64,000 bases of DNA, from assembly GCA_003248315.1 (NCBI GenBank), contig QKWM01000004.1:1488001-1552000 (forward strand), read 5' to 3'. The position numbers and the translations under genes were made by a program. Position 1 is the stretch's first letter. Each line of letters begins with the position of its first letter. Under the pieces are notes generated by a model. That model did not search any database and had not been told where the DNA came from. It saw nothing but the letters and a program-made list of their open reading frames with translations. The DNA comes from Streptomyces sp. SW4. GTDB lineage: Bacteria > Actinomycetota > Actinomycetes > Streptomycetales > Streptomycetaceae. Shown piece after piece: positions 9,779-19,822 of the stretch.

Positions 9779-10962
9779 TCACCGCCGGGAGCGGCCTCGC
9801 GGACCCCGCCGCCGCCCCGGCCGGCCCGCCCCGGCCGCCGGACGGAACCGGCGGCCACCGTCACCGCCAGCGCACACAGCGTGAAGGCGTCCCGGAAGGC
9901 CCTGCGCCGCCCCGATTCCAGGAAAGGCCAGGTCAGCCCCGGCAGCTGCGGGACCAGGGCGAGCCAGAACCAGGGCCGCCGGGCCACCGAGCCCTCGTAC
10001 GGCAGGCCGGCGAGCAGCAGCGGCAGGACGACCAGCAGGTAGTGGTCGTACGACGGCCTGGAGACGAGGAACGCCGAGAGCATCACCCCCGTGGCGGTCT
10101 CCACCAGCCGCAGCGGGCCCGGGTCGGCGCGGCGCCAGCGCCGGTGGGCGCACAGCACCCCGGCGGCGGCCACCGCGCACCCGGCCGCCCGGCCACCGCC
10201 CCGGGCACCCGAGCCTCGGCAGGACCGCGGCCGGGAGGCCTCGTAGAGGCGGACGAAGCCGTCGTCGCCGCGCAGCAGGAACGGCAGGGTGCGGGTGAAG
10301 AACCCGGCCGGGTCCGGCATCAGCAGCGCCGCCGCGGCGGAGGCGAGGGCCGGCACCAGCAGCAGCGCGCCCAGCGCCCGCCACCGGCCGGCGAACAGGA
10401 ACAGCAGCGCCAGCGGAGCGAGCAGCGGCTTCAGCGCGACGGCCGTCCCGGCGACCGCGCCCGCCGCGACCCACCGGCCCCGGCCGGCCAGCAGCAGGCA
10501 CAGGGGCAGCGCCACGGCCGCGGTCACCGTCCAGTTGCCCAGCAGCACCAGGTGCCCGAAGGGGGCGAAGCCGGCCGCGAGGGCGAGCAGGCCGAGGGCG
10601 GAGAACCGGCTGCCCAGCGGGACGCCGTGCAGCCGCAGGGCGCACGCCCAGCCCAGCGCCAGCAGGGCCGTCACCGTCAGCGGCACCAGCACCCGCAGTA
10701 CGGCCGCCGGCAGCAGGGCCTGCGGGACGGCGGCCAGGACGGCGCTGGGGAAGTAGAGGAAGTGCGGGTCGGCGTACGGGTCGCCGCCGGCCAGCCAGGT
10801 GCGGGCGGCGCGGACGACGATGGCGTTGTCCATCCCGCCGTCGCCGCCGGTGCGCGCCGCCTCCGCCGCCAGGGCGCCGAGCACGGCCGCGAGCGCCGCC
10901 CACAGCTGCCACCGCGCCGGTCGCACCAACCACCCGCAGATGCCGCTTTTGCCCGTCCGCAT
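9779..10962 (-). CDS. Polytopic membrane glycosyltransferase, GT87/DUF2029-like (several base losses)
   Basis: A membrane protein with about ten hydrophobic segments. The patterns GGDPYADPHFLYFPSAVLA and GNWTVTAAVALPLCLLLAGRG resemble the DUF2029/GT87 family of polyprenyl-phosphate-mannose-dependent glycosyltransferases, so a role in envelope polysaccharide or lipoglycan synthesis is likely. The stretch at about 10190-10245 reads as Arg-rich nonsense in an otherwise hydrophobic protein; restoring one base at each of three short C or G runs there keeps the overall frame and yields a plausible segment. A fourth loss near the end would place the stop at 9779, giving 395 residues. Without it the frame would run on into the rplM promoter. 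Confidence 0.7.
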
Positions 10963-10975
10963 GGGAGGAACGCTA
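10963..10975 (-). promoter_or_regulatory. -10 element of a probably leaderless gene (membrane glycosyltransferase)
   Basis: On the minus strand TAGCGT (TANNNT) ends seven bases before ATG 10960-10962. No Shine-Dalgarno sequence is present. Transcription would begin at or next to the start codon. Confidence 0.5.
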
Positions 10976-11023
10976 GGGGTTCGGCGGCCGGTCGAGGCGG
11001 ACCAGCACGCCACTCGGCCCGTC

Positions 11024-11036
11024 TAAGATGCGCCCC
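11024..11036 (+). promoter_or_regulatory. -10 element of a probably leaderless gene (11037 protein)
   Basis: TAAGAT at 11024-11029 ends seven bases before ATG 11037, the same spacing as the divergent gene, and again there is no Shine-Dalgarno sequence. Confidence 0.55.
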
Positions 11037-11916
11037 ATGAGCTTTGGGCAGGGGGACCCCAGTCTCAGTGGGATCCCTGGAAACCGAATTCCCAGCAGCC
11101 CTGGAACAGCGGCGGCGGCGACGGCACGCCGGACTGGGCCGCGCTCGCCGAGGCGTCCGAGGCCCGCAACAAGCGCCGCCGGCTGCTGTTCATCGGCGGC
11201 GGGGCGCTGGCCACGGTGGCGATCGCGAGCGCCGTCGCGGTGGCGGTCGTCTCGGCGAACGGCTCGTCCACGGCGTCCGGCGACCCCTCCGAACTGCCCT
11301 CGACCGCCGACATCCCGAGCCAGACCGCCACGGCCCGTCGTTCGCGCCGACCAGCGCGCCCCTCCGCTGGACCCGAAGGACTTCGTCTCCAGCGCGAAGA
11401 AGGACAAGGCCCCGCTGAGCCCGGACATCCTCTTCCCGGCACCCAGCTCACGATGGGCGAGACGGTCTACAAGAAGGGCCCGACCGCCGACACCCGCAGC
11501 TGCTTCACCGCCGCCCAGGGCACCCTGCCGAAGGTCCTGAAGGACAACGACTGCACCCGGCTGATCCGCGTCACCTACACCAGGGGCGACGTGGCCGTGA
11601 CGGTCGGCGTGGCCGTCTTCGACACCGCGGCGCAGGCCACCGGGCCAAGCAGCAGGCCGACGGCAAGAGCATCGTCAAGTCGCTGTCCGGCGGCGGCGTG
11701 CCGTCCTTCTGCCAGGGCGCCGTGTGCCGGTCCACGACCAACTCCTACGGCCGCTACGCCTACTTCACCCTCTCGGGATTCACCGGCGGCAAGGACGTCA
11801 CCGAGAAGGACACCGGCGTCTTCCGGGCCGGTGACGACCTGGCGGAGTTCACGTTCCGGCAGATCCGCCAGCGCGGCGAGGCCCAGGCCTCCGCGGCGGC
11901 GACGGCGGGCGGCTAG
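11037..11916 (+). CDS. Membrane-anchored extracytoplasmic protein of unknown function (about five base losses)
   Basis: The product begins with a hydrophilic Gln/Trp/Pro-rich segment, then NKRRRLLFIGGGALATVA and a single transmembrane helix, a Ser/Thr/Pro-rich linker, and an exported domain with cysteines in RSCFTAA, NDCTRLIRVTYT and FCQGAVCRS. Conserved stretches appear piecewise in all three plus frames. Restoring one base in each of five G or C runs (near 11052, 11337, 11373, 11440 and 11642) gives one continuous 294-residue frame. The family is not recognised. It is divergent from the membrane glycosyltransferase across 74 bp and convergent with the capsule-locus peptidase gene. Confidence 0.7.
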
Positions 11917-11950
11917 CCCGCTGCCGCCGCCCCGCGGCGGGCCGGCGGCG

Positions 11951-13030
11951 TCACAGCCGCTTGGCGCTGCGCAGCGTCTTGGCGTAGTAGCCGTTGCCGT
12001 CCAGGCGGGAGACGCCGCCGATGTCGCCGATGGTGGGTCCGTTGACCTCCTCGCGGCTGGAGACGAAGATCAGGTGCCCCTCGGTGTCGTAGCCGAGCAC
12101 CATGCCGACGTGGTCCAGCCGCTCCTTGGTGCGGGTGTCGAGCTTGAAGAAGACCAGGTCGCCGGGCTGGAGCTGGTCGATGTTGGACGGCCGGTCGTCG
12201 GCCGACACCCCGGTCAGCGGCAGCACGTCGACGCCCTCCTCGGAGCGCGCCATGCCGTTGGCGGTGCGCGGCAGGCCGTCGCCGGAGGTGTCGGAGGACA
12301 TCAGCGGGTAGCGGGCGCGGTAGCCGAGCACCATGCGGATGTAGCCCGAGCAGTCCAGGGACTTGGCGCGCATGGCCTCGGGCGTGCCCGTCGAGCCGTC
12401 CCGGAACGGGTAGGACACGCCGAGGTAGTCGTAGAAGTCGGACTGCTCCAGGCGCAGGTCGCCGCCCTCGGCCCCGGTGGTGTTCAGCGGGCCGAAGTTG
12501 GCGTCACCGGCGTAGACGACGCCCTGCTCGTCCTTCTTCTGCGGGGCGCCCGCCACGTACTGGAAGGCGAAGGCGAACAGGTCGTCCTCCTTGCTGTCCG
12601 CGTACTCGGCGTACCAGTCCTGGAACCACTTCTCCTTCTCGGCGCCCTTCTTCCACGGCTCGGGCATGAGCCGGACCCAGTCGGTGGTGGAGACCTTGGA
12701 GGAGGTGGAGGCCGGTTCCTCGAAGGTGCGGGCCGGGCCGGTGAGCGTCGCGGTGCGGGCCCCGTCGGTGAAGACGGCCTTGATCTGGCCGTCGGCGCCG
12801 CGCAGCACCGAACGCGCCGGGTTCTCCAGCCGCGACCAGGTCGCCCCGCCCTTGTCCTCGGACCCGCCGCCGGAGCCGCGGGCGCCGTCGAGGACGCCGA
12901 CGTTGCGGACCTCCGTGACGCCGGGCGCCTCCCGCTCGCGCAGCTCCACGGTGAGGTAGCCGGAGGTCGCCACCAGCGCCAGCACCACGAGGCCGGAGAC
13001 GACGGGCCGCGACTTCTTCTTCCCTGCCAT
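11951..13030 (-). CDS. NlpC/P60-family cysteine peptidase of the poly-gamma-glutamate locus
   Basis: A 359-residue protein with an N-terminal membrane anchor (about residues 11-30). Its C-terminal NlpC/P60 domain carries the catalytic Cys227 in DCSGYIRMVLGY and His307 in LDHVGMVLGY, with His319 in EGHLIFVSS as the likely third residue. Such enzymes cleave gamma-D-glutamyl or related isopeptide bonds in peptidoglycan stem peptides. The middle region is not assigned. ATG 13028-13030 is preceded by GAGGAG. It is the last gene of the cap/pgs operon, 29 bp after capC, so an action on gamma-linked polyglutamate (trimming, release or attachment) is plausible but inferred from context. Confidence 0.85.
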   Translation of the reverse strand: MAGKKKSRPVVSGLVVLALVATSGYLTVELREREAPGVTEVRNVGVLDGARGSGGGSEDKGGATWSRLENPARSVLRGADGQIKAVFTDGARTATLTGPARTFEEPASTSSKVSTTDWVRLMPEPWKKGAEKEKWFQDWYAEYADSKEDDLFAFAFQYVAGAPQKKDEQGVVYAGDANFGPLNTTGAEGGDLRLEQSDFYDYLGVSYPFRDGSTGTPEAMRAKSLDCSGYIRMVLGYRARYPLMSSDTSGDGLPRTANGMARSEEGVDVLPLTGVSADDRPSNIDQLQPGDLVFFKLDTRTKERLDHVGMVLGYDTEGHLIFVSSREEVNGPTIGDIGGVSRLDGNGYYAKTLRSAKRL

Positions 13031-13059
13031 CGGAAACTCCTCGGTTGTTTCGGACGCGG

Positions 13060-13542
13060 TCAGACGGTGGGCATGACGCCGAGCAGCAGGCCGGCGGCGA
13101 CGACGATGTAGGCCATGAGGGAGACCGTGCCGGTGGCCAGCAGGGTGGCGCCCTTGGGCTGGCGGACCATCTGGTAGGCGATCAGGCCCGGCACGATGAA
13201 GCCGAGGGTCTGGTTGCCGTACAGCAGCGGGAACTCGATCGACAGCAGGATCATGACCGTGGCCTGGAGCAGGACGCCCAGGAGCACGACGGCGGCGAAC
13301 AGCCGCTTGCCGTAGAGGATCACCAGTCGCTGCATCACCTTGGTGCCCGCGTAGGTCAGGGCGGTGACGCCCACCACCATGGCCGCGCGCTGGAGGTCCT
13401 CGATCAGGGTCAGGGCCAGCCAGCCGGGGGTGATCATGCCGCCGGGCGACAGGTTGGTGGTCAGGTAGCACAGCAGCGAGAAGAACAGACCTATGGCGAT
13501 GCCCAGGGCGGCCATCTCGGGGGTCAGGGCGGCGGTGGTCAA
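13060..13542 (-). CDS. capC: Poly-gamma-glutamate synthase subunit PgsC/CapC
   Basis: A polytopic membrane protein of 160 residues, close to the roughly 150 residues of Bacillus PgsC. It shows the family layout: ALGIAIGLFFSLLCYLTT, then LSPGGMITPGWLAL, VILYGKRLFAAV, and the C-terminal GFIVPGLIAYQMVRQ. PgsC partners the ligase PgsB in membrane-bound polymerisation of glutamate. The start is probably TTG 13540-13542: GGAGA lies five bases upstream and the TTGA overlaps the capB stop by three bases, which suggests translational coupling. A downstream ATG at 13515 is the alternative. Confidence 0.85.
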   Translation of the reverse strand: MTTAALTPEMAALGIAIGLFFSLLCYLTTNLSPGGMITPGWLALTLIEDLQRAAMVVGVTALTYAGTKVMQRLVILYGKRLFAAVVLLGVLLQATVMILLSIEFPLLYGNQTLGFIVPGLIAYQMVRQPKGATLLATGTVSLMAYIVVAAGLLLGVMPTV

Positions 13543-15141
13543 CGGGGTCTCCGGGCGGGCGGGCGGGGGTTCCGCCGTAGGGGTCGTCGTGGGGGCGTGG
13601 CCGGCGGCGTCGTGCGGGCCGTCGTGGTGCGGCCAGGCCGGGTGGGCGGGGCGTACTGCTCGGGGCGCGGCGCGTACGGCTCGGGGTGCGGCGCGTACGG
13701 CTCGTACCGCTGCTGCGGGTACGCGGGGGCGTACGGCTGCTGCTCGGGCGGCGGGGCGTACTGCCCGTGGTGCGTGCCGTGCTGCCGCGGGTACGGCCCC
13801 GTCGGCTGGGCGGGGACGCCGATCACCGGGATCTCCTGGGTCCGGGAGGCCTGGTAGCGCTCCTCGTAGGCCGTGGGGTACGAGGCGTACGGGTCCAGGC
13901 GGGGCGCCGGGCCTGGGCCGGGGCGGCGGCCGGGCTCGGTGCGCTCTGCGCGCCGTCGCTCTCGTCGGCCGGCAGCTCGGCCAGGTATTCCAGCAGTTCC
14001 TCGCCCTGGCCGTGGATGTTGCCGATGGCGACCAGGGAGGAGCCGTCGGTCATGCGGTCGAGCAGGGCCGGCATGAACTCGTCGGCGGACCGCTTCTCGC
14101 CGCCGAGGTCGACCGCCCGGTCCCGCCACTGGGCGGGGATGGCGTCGATGGCGCTCTTGGCGGGTGGCCGATGACGAAGACGTTGTCCGGCTGGAGGTCG
14201 GGGACGATCTCGCCCATCTGGCCGTTGCGCTCGACGCGGTCCGGGCGGCAGTTGATCACCACGTTCAGCGGGCGGCGGATGGCGCCGAGGTCGAGCAGCT
14301 GGTTGATGTTCATCAGCGTCGACTCGGGGTCGTTGGCCGCGAAGACGTTGGCGAAGGCCAGCCGCTTGCCCTCGTGGGTGACGTACCGCTCCACGGAGAG
14401 CACACCGGGGTCCGGCGGGGCGTCGTACATGCCCTGCAGGGCGACCTGGCGCTCCACGCCGAGCAGCTCGGCGACGACCAGGGCGATCGCGACGTTCTCC
14501 TTGAAGGTGAACCAGCTGAAGCCGCGCAGTTCCTCGTCGGTGACCGTCTCCGGGTCGGCGTAGATCAACTGGCAGTTCCGGGCGTCCGCCTCCTCCTGGA
14601 GGATGTGGAAGCGCTCCTTCTCGGCGGTCACGCAGATGCCGTTCTCCGGCATCGAGCGGCACAGCGAGCGGGCCACGTCGTCGAGGGTGGGGCCCATCTC
14701 GGCGAGGTGGTCCTCGCGGACGTTGCACAGCACGCCGATCGTGGAGCGGATCAGCTTGCTCTGGTTGACCTCCTGCAGGGCCGGCATGACCGCCATGCAC
14801 TCGATGACGAGGGCGTCGGGGCGGTAGGTGGCGGCCCGTCGGACGATGCCGATCTGCTCGACCACGTTGGCGATGCCGAACTTGCGGTAGACCGGCTCCT
14901 CGGTGGCGTCGGGGTGGATGAAGCGCGCCGCCGTGCCGGTCGTCTTGGCGACGGTGACCAGGTCGCCGCCGCGCAGCGCGCCCGCGCACAGCCGGGTGAT
15001 GGACGACTTGCCGCGGATGCCGTTGACGAGGACGCGGGACGGGATGGAGTGCAGGGCGGCGTAGTGCCGGCGCTGCTCCACCATGCCCGCGGCGAGCAGG
15101 AACAGGCTGCCGGCCAGCAGGACGAAGTACAGGTAGAGCAC
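13539..15141 (-). CDS. capB: Poly-gamma-glutamate synthase ligase PgsB/CapB with Pro/Tyr-rich tail (two frameshifts)
   Basis: An ATP-dependent amide ligase of the Mur-ligase fold that polymerises glutamate through its gamma-carboxyl. A membrane helix (residues 2-20) is followed by the P-loop VNGIRGKSSITR and by VIECMAVMPALQEVNQ and NVREDHLAEMGPT, all typical of PgsB. One C is missing near 14163 and another near 13907; restored, the catalytic domain runs to about residue 400 and ends in IGNIHGQGEELLEYL. A tail of about 130 residues follows, made of repeats such as PYAPHPEPYAPRPEQYAPP, absent from Bacillus PgsB (393 residues). GTG 15139-15141 is preceded by GGAAGG and lies 6 bp after the receptor stop. 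Confidence 0.88.
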
Positions 15142-15147
15142 GGCGGG

Positions 15148-17456
15148 TCACCTTCCTCCGGCGCCGAGCCGGGGTTCCGCGACGCGGCGGGCCTGGCTCT
15201 GCCGGCGGGCCTGGAGCTGCTGGCGGATCAGTTCGAGGCTGCGGACGACGGCGCCGACCTCGTCCTGGTAGCGGGGGTAGAGAACGGTCTTGAGGTCGCC
15301 GTCGGCGAGCTTCTCGGCGCTCGTGGCCAGGGCCCGCAGCGGCCGGGCGACCACCAGGTGGATCCAGCCCAGGCAGACGACGATCGCGGCGAGGCCGAGC
15401 ATGCCGGCGAGCACGCTGCGGTCCTCGCGTTCGTACGGGGCGATCTGGAAGTCCTTGGCGTTCTGCCAGCTGACGACGGTCCAGCCGAGGTCGGCCGCGA
15501 CACCGCCGCCGGAGAACGGCGCGGCGGCGGCCACGGTGATCCCGCGGCCCTCCCGGATGAGCAGCCCGTTCTCCACGGGCCCGGCGCCCACCCGTACGTT
15601 GCCCGCGCGGACCAGGTCGGGCAGCGCGTCCTCGGGCAGGTCCTCGAAGGCCAGGAAGCCGTCGCTGCCGGCGAGGGTGCGGGCGTCGGCGTCGACGACC
15701 CGGACCTCGCCGAGGCCGGGCCGCTTCAGCAGGGAGTTCAGGAACTCGACCCGGATCTCGCCGACCAGGGTCGTGCCCCGGTGCTCCGGCACGGGCGCCC
15801 CGGCCTGGATCACCGGCTTGCGCCCGCCCTCGCCGGAGACGCGGACCAGGGCGAGGTCCTTGTCGTCGCTCCAGGCGTGCGGGTCGCCGCCGGCGCGGGC
15901 GAGGACGTCGCCGCCGGCGTCGACGACGTAGAGCGCCTGGTAGCGGGTGTGCTCCCGCAGGGCGTCGGCCAGCACCCGGCCGGTGGCGCCGGGGTCGTCG
16001 GCGTCGATCAGCCGGGAGGTGGACGCCAGGTCGGCCTGGGCCTCGTTCAGCGCCCGGCGGACCCGGTCGGCGACCAGGTCGGTGCGGTCGCGCTGGTCGT
16101 TGACCATGGTGGCGGGGACGCTGACGGAACCGTCGGTGCGGTTCAGCAGCCAGCCGACCGGGACGCACCACAGCAGGAGCAGGACGGCGGTCACCGCGAG
16201 CGGCACCCGGACCCCGAACCGGGCCCGGCGGCCGGTGCCGGCGGCGGGTTCGTGCCCGGGTCCGCCCAGCTGGCCGCGCAGCCGCTCCAGGGCCGAGCCG
16301 ATCCGGGCGGCCTCGCCCCAGCGGGGCACGGTGACCGGGCGGGTCACATCTCCCCGGGCCAGCCGGCGCGACTCCAGGAACAGCCGCAGCAGCGGCCGCT
16401 GCACCCGGGCCCACAGCACCGTCGCCGCGAGCAGTCCGAGGACCACCAGGGCGCCGGCCGCGATCAGGCCGAACAGCTCCCGGTCCGGCCCGACGGCACC
16501 CTGCTGCGCGACCACGGGGAGCATCGCCACGACCGTCAGGCCGAGTCCGGCGGCGACGCTGTCCTTCTCCTCCGGGTCGGAGGAGGCGAGGGAGGCGTAT
16601 CCGGCGGTGGCGATCCGGCCGTTGTAGTCGTCGCCGAGGAGGGTGCCGCTGACGCCCGGGTAGCCGCGGGAGCCGGGTTCCCTGGCGCTCACCGGGTCCT
16701 GCTCGGCGCGTTCGGCGGCCTGGCCGGACAGGCGGGACATCTGCTTCTGGAGGAAGGCGAGCTCCTTGCGCTCCTGATCGGAGTTGAGCGCCTCGGACTG
16801 CTCGAAGCCGGCGGTGGCGAGGATTTCGCCGTCCCGGGCCACGACCGCCATGCTCCGGAAGGGGCCCAGGTTGATCGCGGGGACGGACAGGCTGTTGGAG
16901 GCGATGAGCAGCTGCTGCGGGCGGTCCTTCCAGTCCAGGACGGCCATCGTCATCAGCCGGACGTCACCGGTCTCCAGCCGCACCATGCGCGGCACCAGCG
17001 CGTGCTCGCCGGTCAGCACGTCCCGGTCGAGCCAGGCGAGCGGAATCCTTTCGCCGCGGGCGGCGAGCACGTCCCCGCTCTCCAGGTCCACCACGGTGGT
17101 GCCGGTCCACTTCTGGTACGTCCTGCCCAGGTCGGACAGCACCCGCTCGGGCTCGGCGGGCTGCCCGCGTTCAGCGCCGCGGCGGTGCGGTTCAGGTCGG
17201 TGACCCGCTCGTCGATCGAGGCGCGCAGCGCGATGGCACCGTCCTCGGCGAAGTGCTTCTGCGAGGACAGGACCGCCTTCGGAACGGCGGGCGCACCGCC
17301 GGGTCCGAGCACCTTGGCGGTGAGTCCGGCCAGGGCGAGGACCAGCACGCACAGCACCGCGATCGGCGGCCGGATCCCGCCCAGCAGCGGCATGTCCGCC
17401 CGTCTGCGGCTGCGCCGCCGCCCCTGCGCGGTGGGCGGGACATGGCTCGATGTCAC
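15148..17456 (-). CDS. Membrane receptor with two extracytoplasmic sensor + HAMP modules, no output domain (one frameshift)
   Basis: Restored length is 769 residues. Order: cytoplasmic Arg-rich start, TM1 (about 31-49), extracytoplasmic domain 1 with DLESGDVLAARGE and VVARDGEILATAGFEQ, TM2 (about 328-352), a HAMP-like segment RPLLRLFLESRRLARGDVT, TM3 (about 417-437), extracytoplasmic domain 2 with ALYVVDAGGDVLARAGGD, TM4 (about 684-703), and a second HAMP, RPLRALATSAEKLADGDL with a coiled tail. The sensor domains resemble Cache domains. No kinase, cyclase, GGDEF or methyl-accepting domain follows. One G is missing near 17165. The gene lies between capA and capB and overlaps nothing, so it probably belongs to the capsule operon. 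Confidence 0.8.
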
Positions 17457-17596
17457 CGGTGATCATCCTTGGTCGCTACGAGGGGTGGCCAGCGCCCAGG
17501 ACGCACCGCTGGCACGTCTGTACGACGCTGTCACTGAAAAGACTGATAAAGACCGACAGGGTTGCTCCCGCGGTGCGGAACGGCCTGTGGCTCTGG

Positions 17597-18774
17597 TCAC
17601 GCTCCCAGCGAGAGCTGCGTCAGGCCGTCGCCGCCGGGCGCACCGCGGTTGTAGAGGAACCCGCGGGTGCGGTCGGCGGCCAGCCGGTAGCGGGCGATCC
17701 GCTCCTCGGACAGGCCCTCCGGGTCGTCGAGCATCTGCTGCACGTCCACCAGCCGGTGGTCCTCGACGGCACCCTCGGGCACCTTCTCACCGGGCTCCAG
17801 CTCCGGCGGGATGTCCACCAGCGTGGTGCGGTACTTCGCGGAGACGTCCCAGCCGTCGGTCGTCTCCCGGAACTCGAACCAGCCGATGGCCCCCTCCTCG
17901 GTCAGGCCGGTCGGCGAGGAGTGCCGCGCCACCTGGTTGCCGAGGCCGTAGGCGACCCAGGTGCCGTTGAGCTTCTGGATCGGCTGGACGACATGGGCGT
18001 GGTGGCCGATGACGAGATCGATGCCGGTCTCCTCGGTGAGCCGCTGCGCCAGCTGCAGCTGCGGCACGCTCGGCTCGTTGTAGTGCTCCAGCCCCCAGTG
18101 CACGGAGAGGATGACCACCTCGGCGCCCTGGCTCCGGGCCCGCTTCTCGGCCTTCTTGATCTCCTCGGTGCTGAGCCGGTTGAACGCCCAGTCCTGCTTC
18201 TCCGGCGTGGGGTTGAGGAAGGACTCCCACGAGTAGGACAGGTGGGCGACCTTGACGCCGTTGACCTCGCGGATGGTGATCCGCTCGGCCTCCTCGGGCG
18301 TGCGCGCGGAGCCGGCGTGGCCGAGGCCGACGTCGTCCATCGCGTCCAGGGTGCGCTTCACCGCCGTCAGGCCGTGGTCGAAGGTGTGGTTGGAGGCCGT
18401 CGAGCAGGTGTCGTAGCCCACGTCCTTCATGGCGGTCAGGACCTGTGGCGGCACCAGGAACTCGGGGTAGCCCTGGAAGGGCCCCTCGGGCCTGCCGACG
18501 GGCGTCTCCATGTGACAGATCGCGAGGTCGGCCTTGGCGATGACCGGCTTCACCCCGGCGAACAGCGGCCCGAAGTCCAGTCCGGCCTCGCCCTCGCCGG
18601 TCCTCTCCGCGTCCTCGGCGGCCTGCTCGACCAGCTCGGGGTGGATCAGCACGTCACCCGCGGCGGCTACGGTGAACGCGCGTCCCCCGGCTTCACCCGA
18701 GGCTCCGCGGGTCCGGAGGCACACCCGGCGGTCAGACCGACGAACGCGGCGAAGGCCGCCACCACCCGACCCAT
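17597..18774 (-). CDS. capA: CapA/PgsA-family capsule lipoprotein, calcineurin-like fold (one frameshift)
   Basis: CapA/PgsA proteins work with PgsB and PgsC in poly-gamma-glutamate synthesis or export. Metallophosphoesterase-type motifs are in order: AAAGDVLIHPELV, ICHMETPVG, SNHTFDHGLTAVKRT, VILSVHWGLEHY and VIGHHAHVVQP. The first part lies in another frame: ATG 18772-18774 begins MGRVVAAFAAFVGLTAGC, a lipobox signal, and a G run near 18683 seems one base short. The restored length is 392 residues. GTG 18796-18798 would add RKSLR to the n-region but would overlap the divergent gene. First gene of the capsule operon, with 140 bp before the receptor gene. Confidence 0.88.
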
Positions 18775-18791
18775 ACGGAGAGACTTACGCA

Positions 18792-19774
18792 ATGTCACCG
18801 AGCCATGTTCACACGAACCCCACAACGGACTCTGACATCGCGATTACGAGACAGTCACGTTTGCTTCGCATTTTCGCTCTGACCGGTTTGGCGCTGATTC
18901 TGACCGCCTGCCAGTCCGCGGCCGAGCCGTCGCCGGGACGCTCCGCCCCCAGCGCCCGGGAACTGGTGGACCTGCGCAGCCGCATCCTCGACTACACCGC
19001 GGACCTCGGCCCCGACGGCGACTACACGCCCCCGACGAGGAACAGCGCGCAGGGCTGGCCCGGGGCGTCGGCCGGCTGCTGGACGGTGACGCCCGCGAGG
19101 CGGCGCGGCTGCTGGACCCGATCGGCCTGCGCGTCACCCGGCTCACCGACACCGCCTCCGGCCGCCGCTACGACGAGGTCGCCGCCGTCGGCGACGGCGA
19201 CAGCGCGCACTGGGGCCGCCTCTACGTGACCGCGGACGCCCGCCTGAGCTGGAGCGCGCAGGTGCCCCACCCGGTCTCCGACCGGGCCACCGAGAAGCTG
19301 GGCGTGCGGCTGCTGGAGGAGCATCCCGGCGGCGCCCTGGTCGTGGCCGGCGCCCACCGCCGGGCGGGGCGCGGCGGCGCCGCCGACGTCGCCCACCGCG
19401 AGGACAGCGCCTTCCACACCGTCGTCGTGGAACTGCACAAGCGCGGGGTGCCCGGCGTCCAGCTGCACGGCTTCGACAGCGACGACGAGCGCCCCTACGA
19501 CGCCGTGGTCTCCACCGGCGCCGCCCAGAGCGCGCCGGCCGAGGTCGCCGCGATGGCCGACCGCATGGACGCGGACGGGATGCGGGTCTGCCGCGGCTGG
19601 TCGGCGCGCTGCCCGCTGGAGGGCAAGGAGAACGTCCAGGGCCGGTCGGCCCAGCGCCGGCACGCCACCTTCGTCCACCTGGAGCTGGCGCCGGGCGCCC
19701 GCGACGACGGCCGCGACGCCGAGGAGACCGCCGACGCGCTCGGCGGCCTCCTCACCGCGTGGACCGAGAAGTGA
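18792..19774 (+). CDS. Lipoprotein with conserved His/Asp/Glu motifs, divergent from capA (one frameshift)
   Basis: The N-terminus FALTGLALILTACQS is a lipoprotein signal with lipobox LTAC. The soluble domain contains HPVSDRATEKLG, ALVVAGAHRRAG, DVAHREDSAFH and GVPGVQLHGFDSDDE, an arrangement of His, Asp and Glu that suggests a metal-dependent hydrolase; I do not recognise a named family with confidence. One C is missing near 19027 (CCCCCCGACG reads one short). Restored length is 327 residues from ATG 18792; TTG 18861 is an alternative start. It is divergent from capA with almost no gap, so the two may share a regulatory region. A role in polymer turnover is inference from position. Confidence 0.7.
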
Positions 19775-19822
19775 CCGGCGCCGGCCGGGCGGCGTGGGCG
19801 CGGCGGTGACCGGCGGGCCCGG

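Noticed and set aside
13060..15141. A natural CapB-CapC fusion
   Set aside because: Restoring a C in the CCCCC run near 13595 would join the two, but the existing stop, the GGAGA ribosome site and the TTGA overlap give a normal two-gene arrangement.
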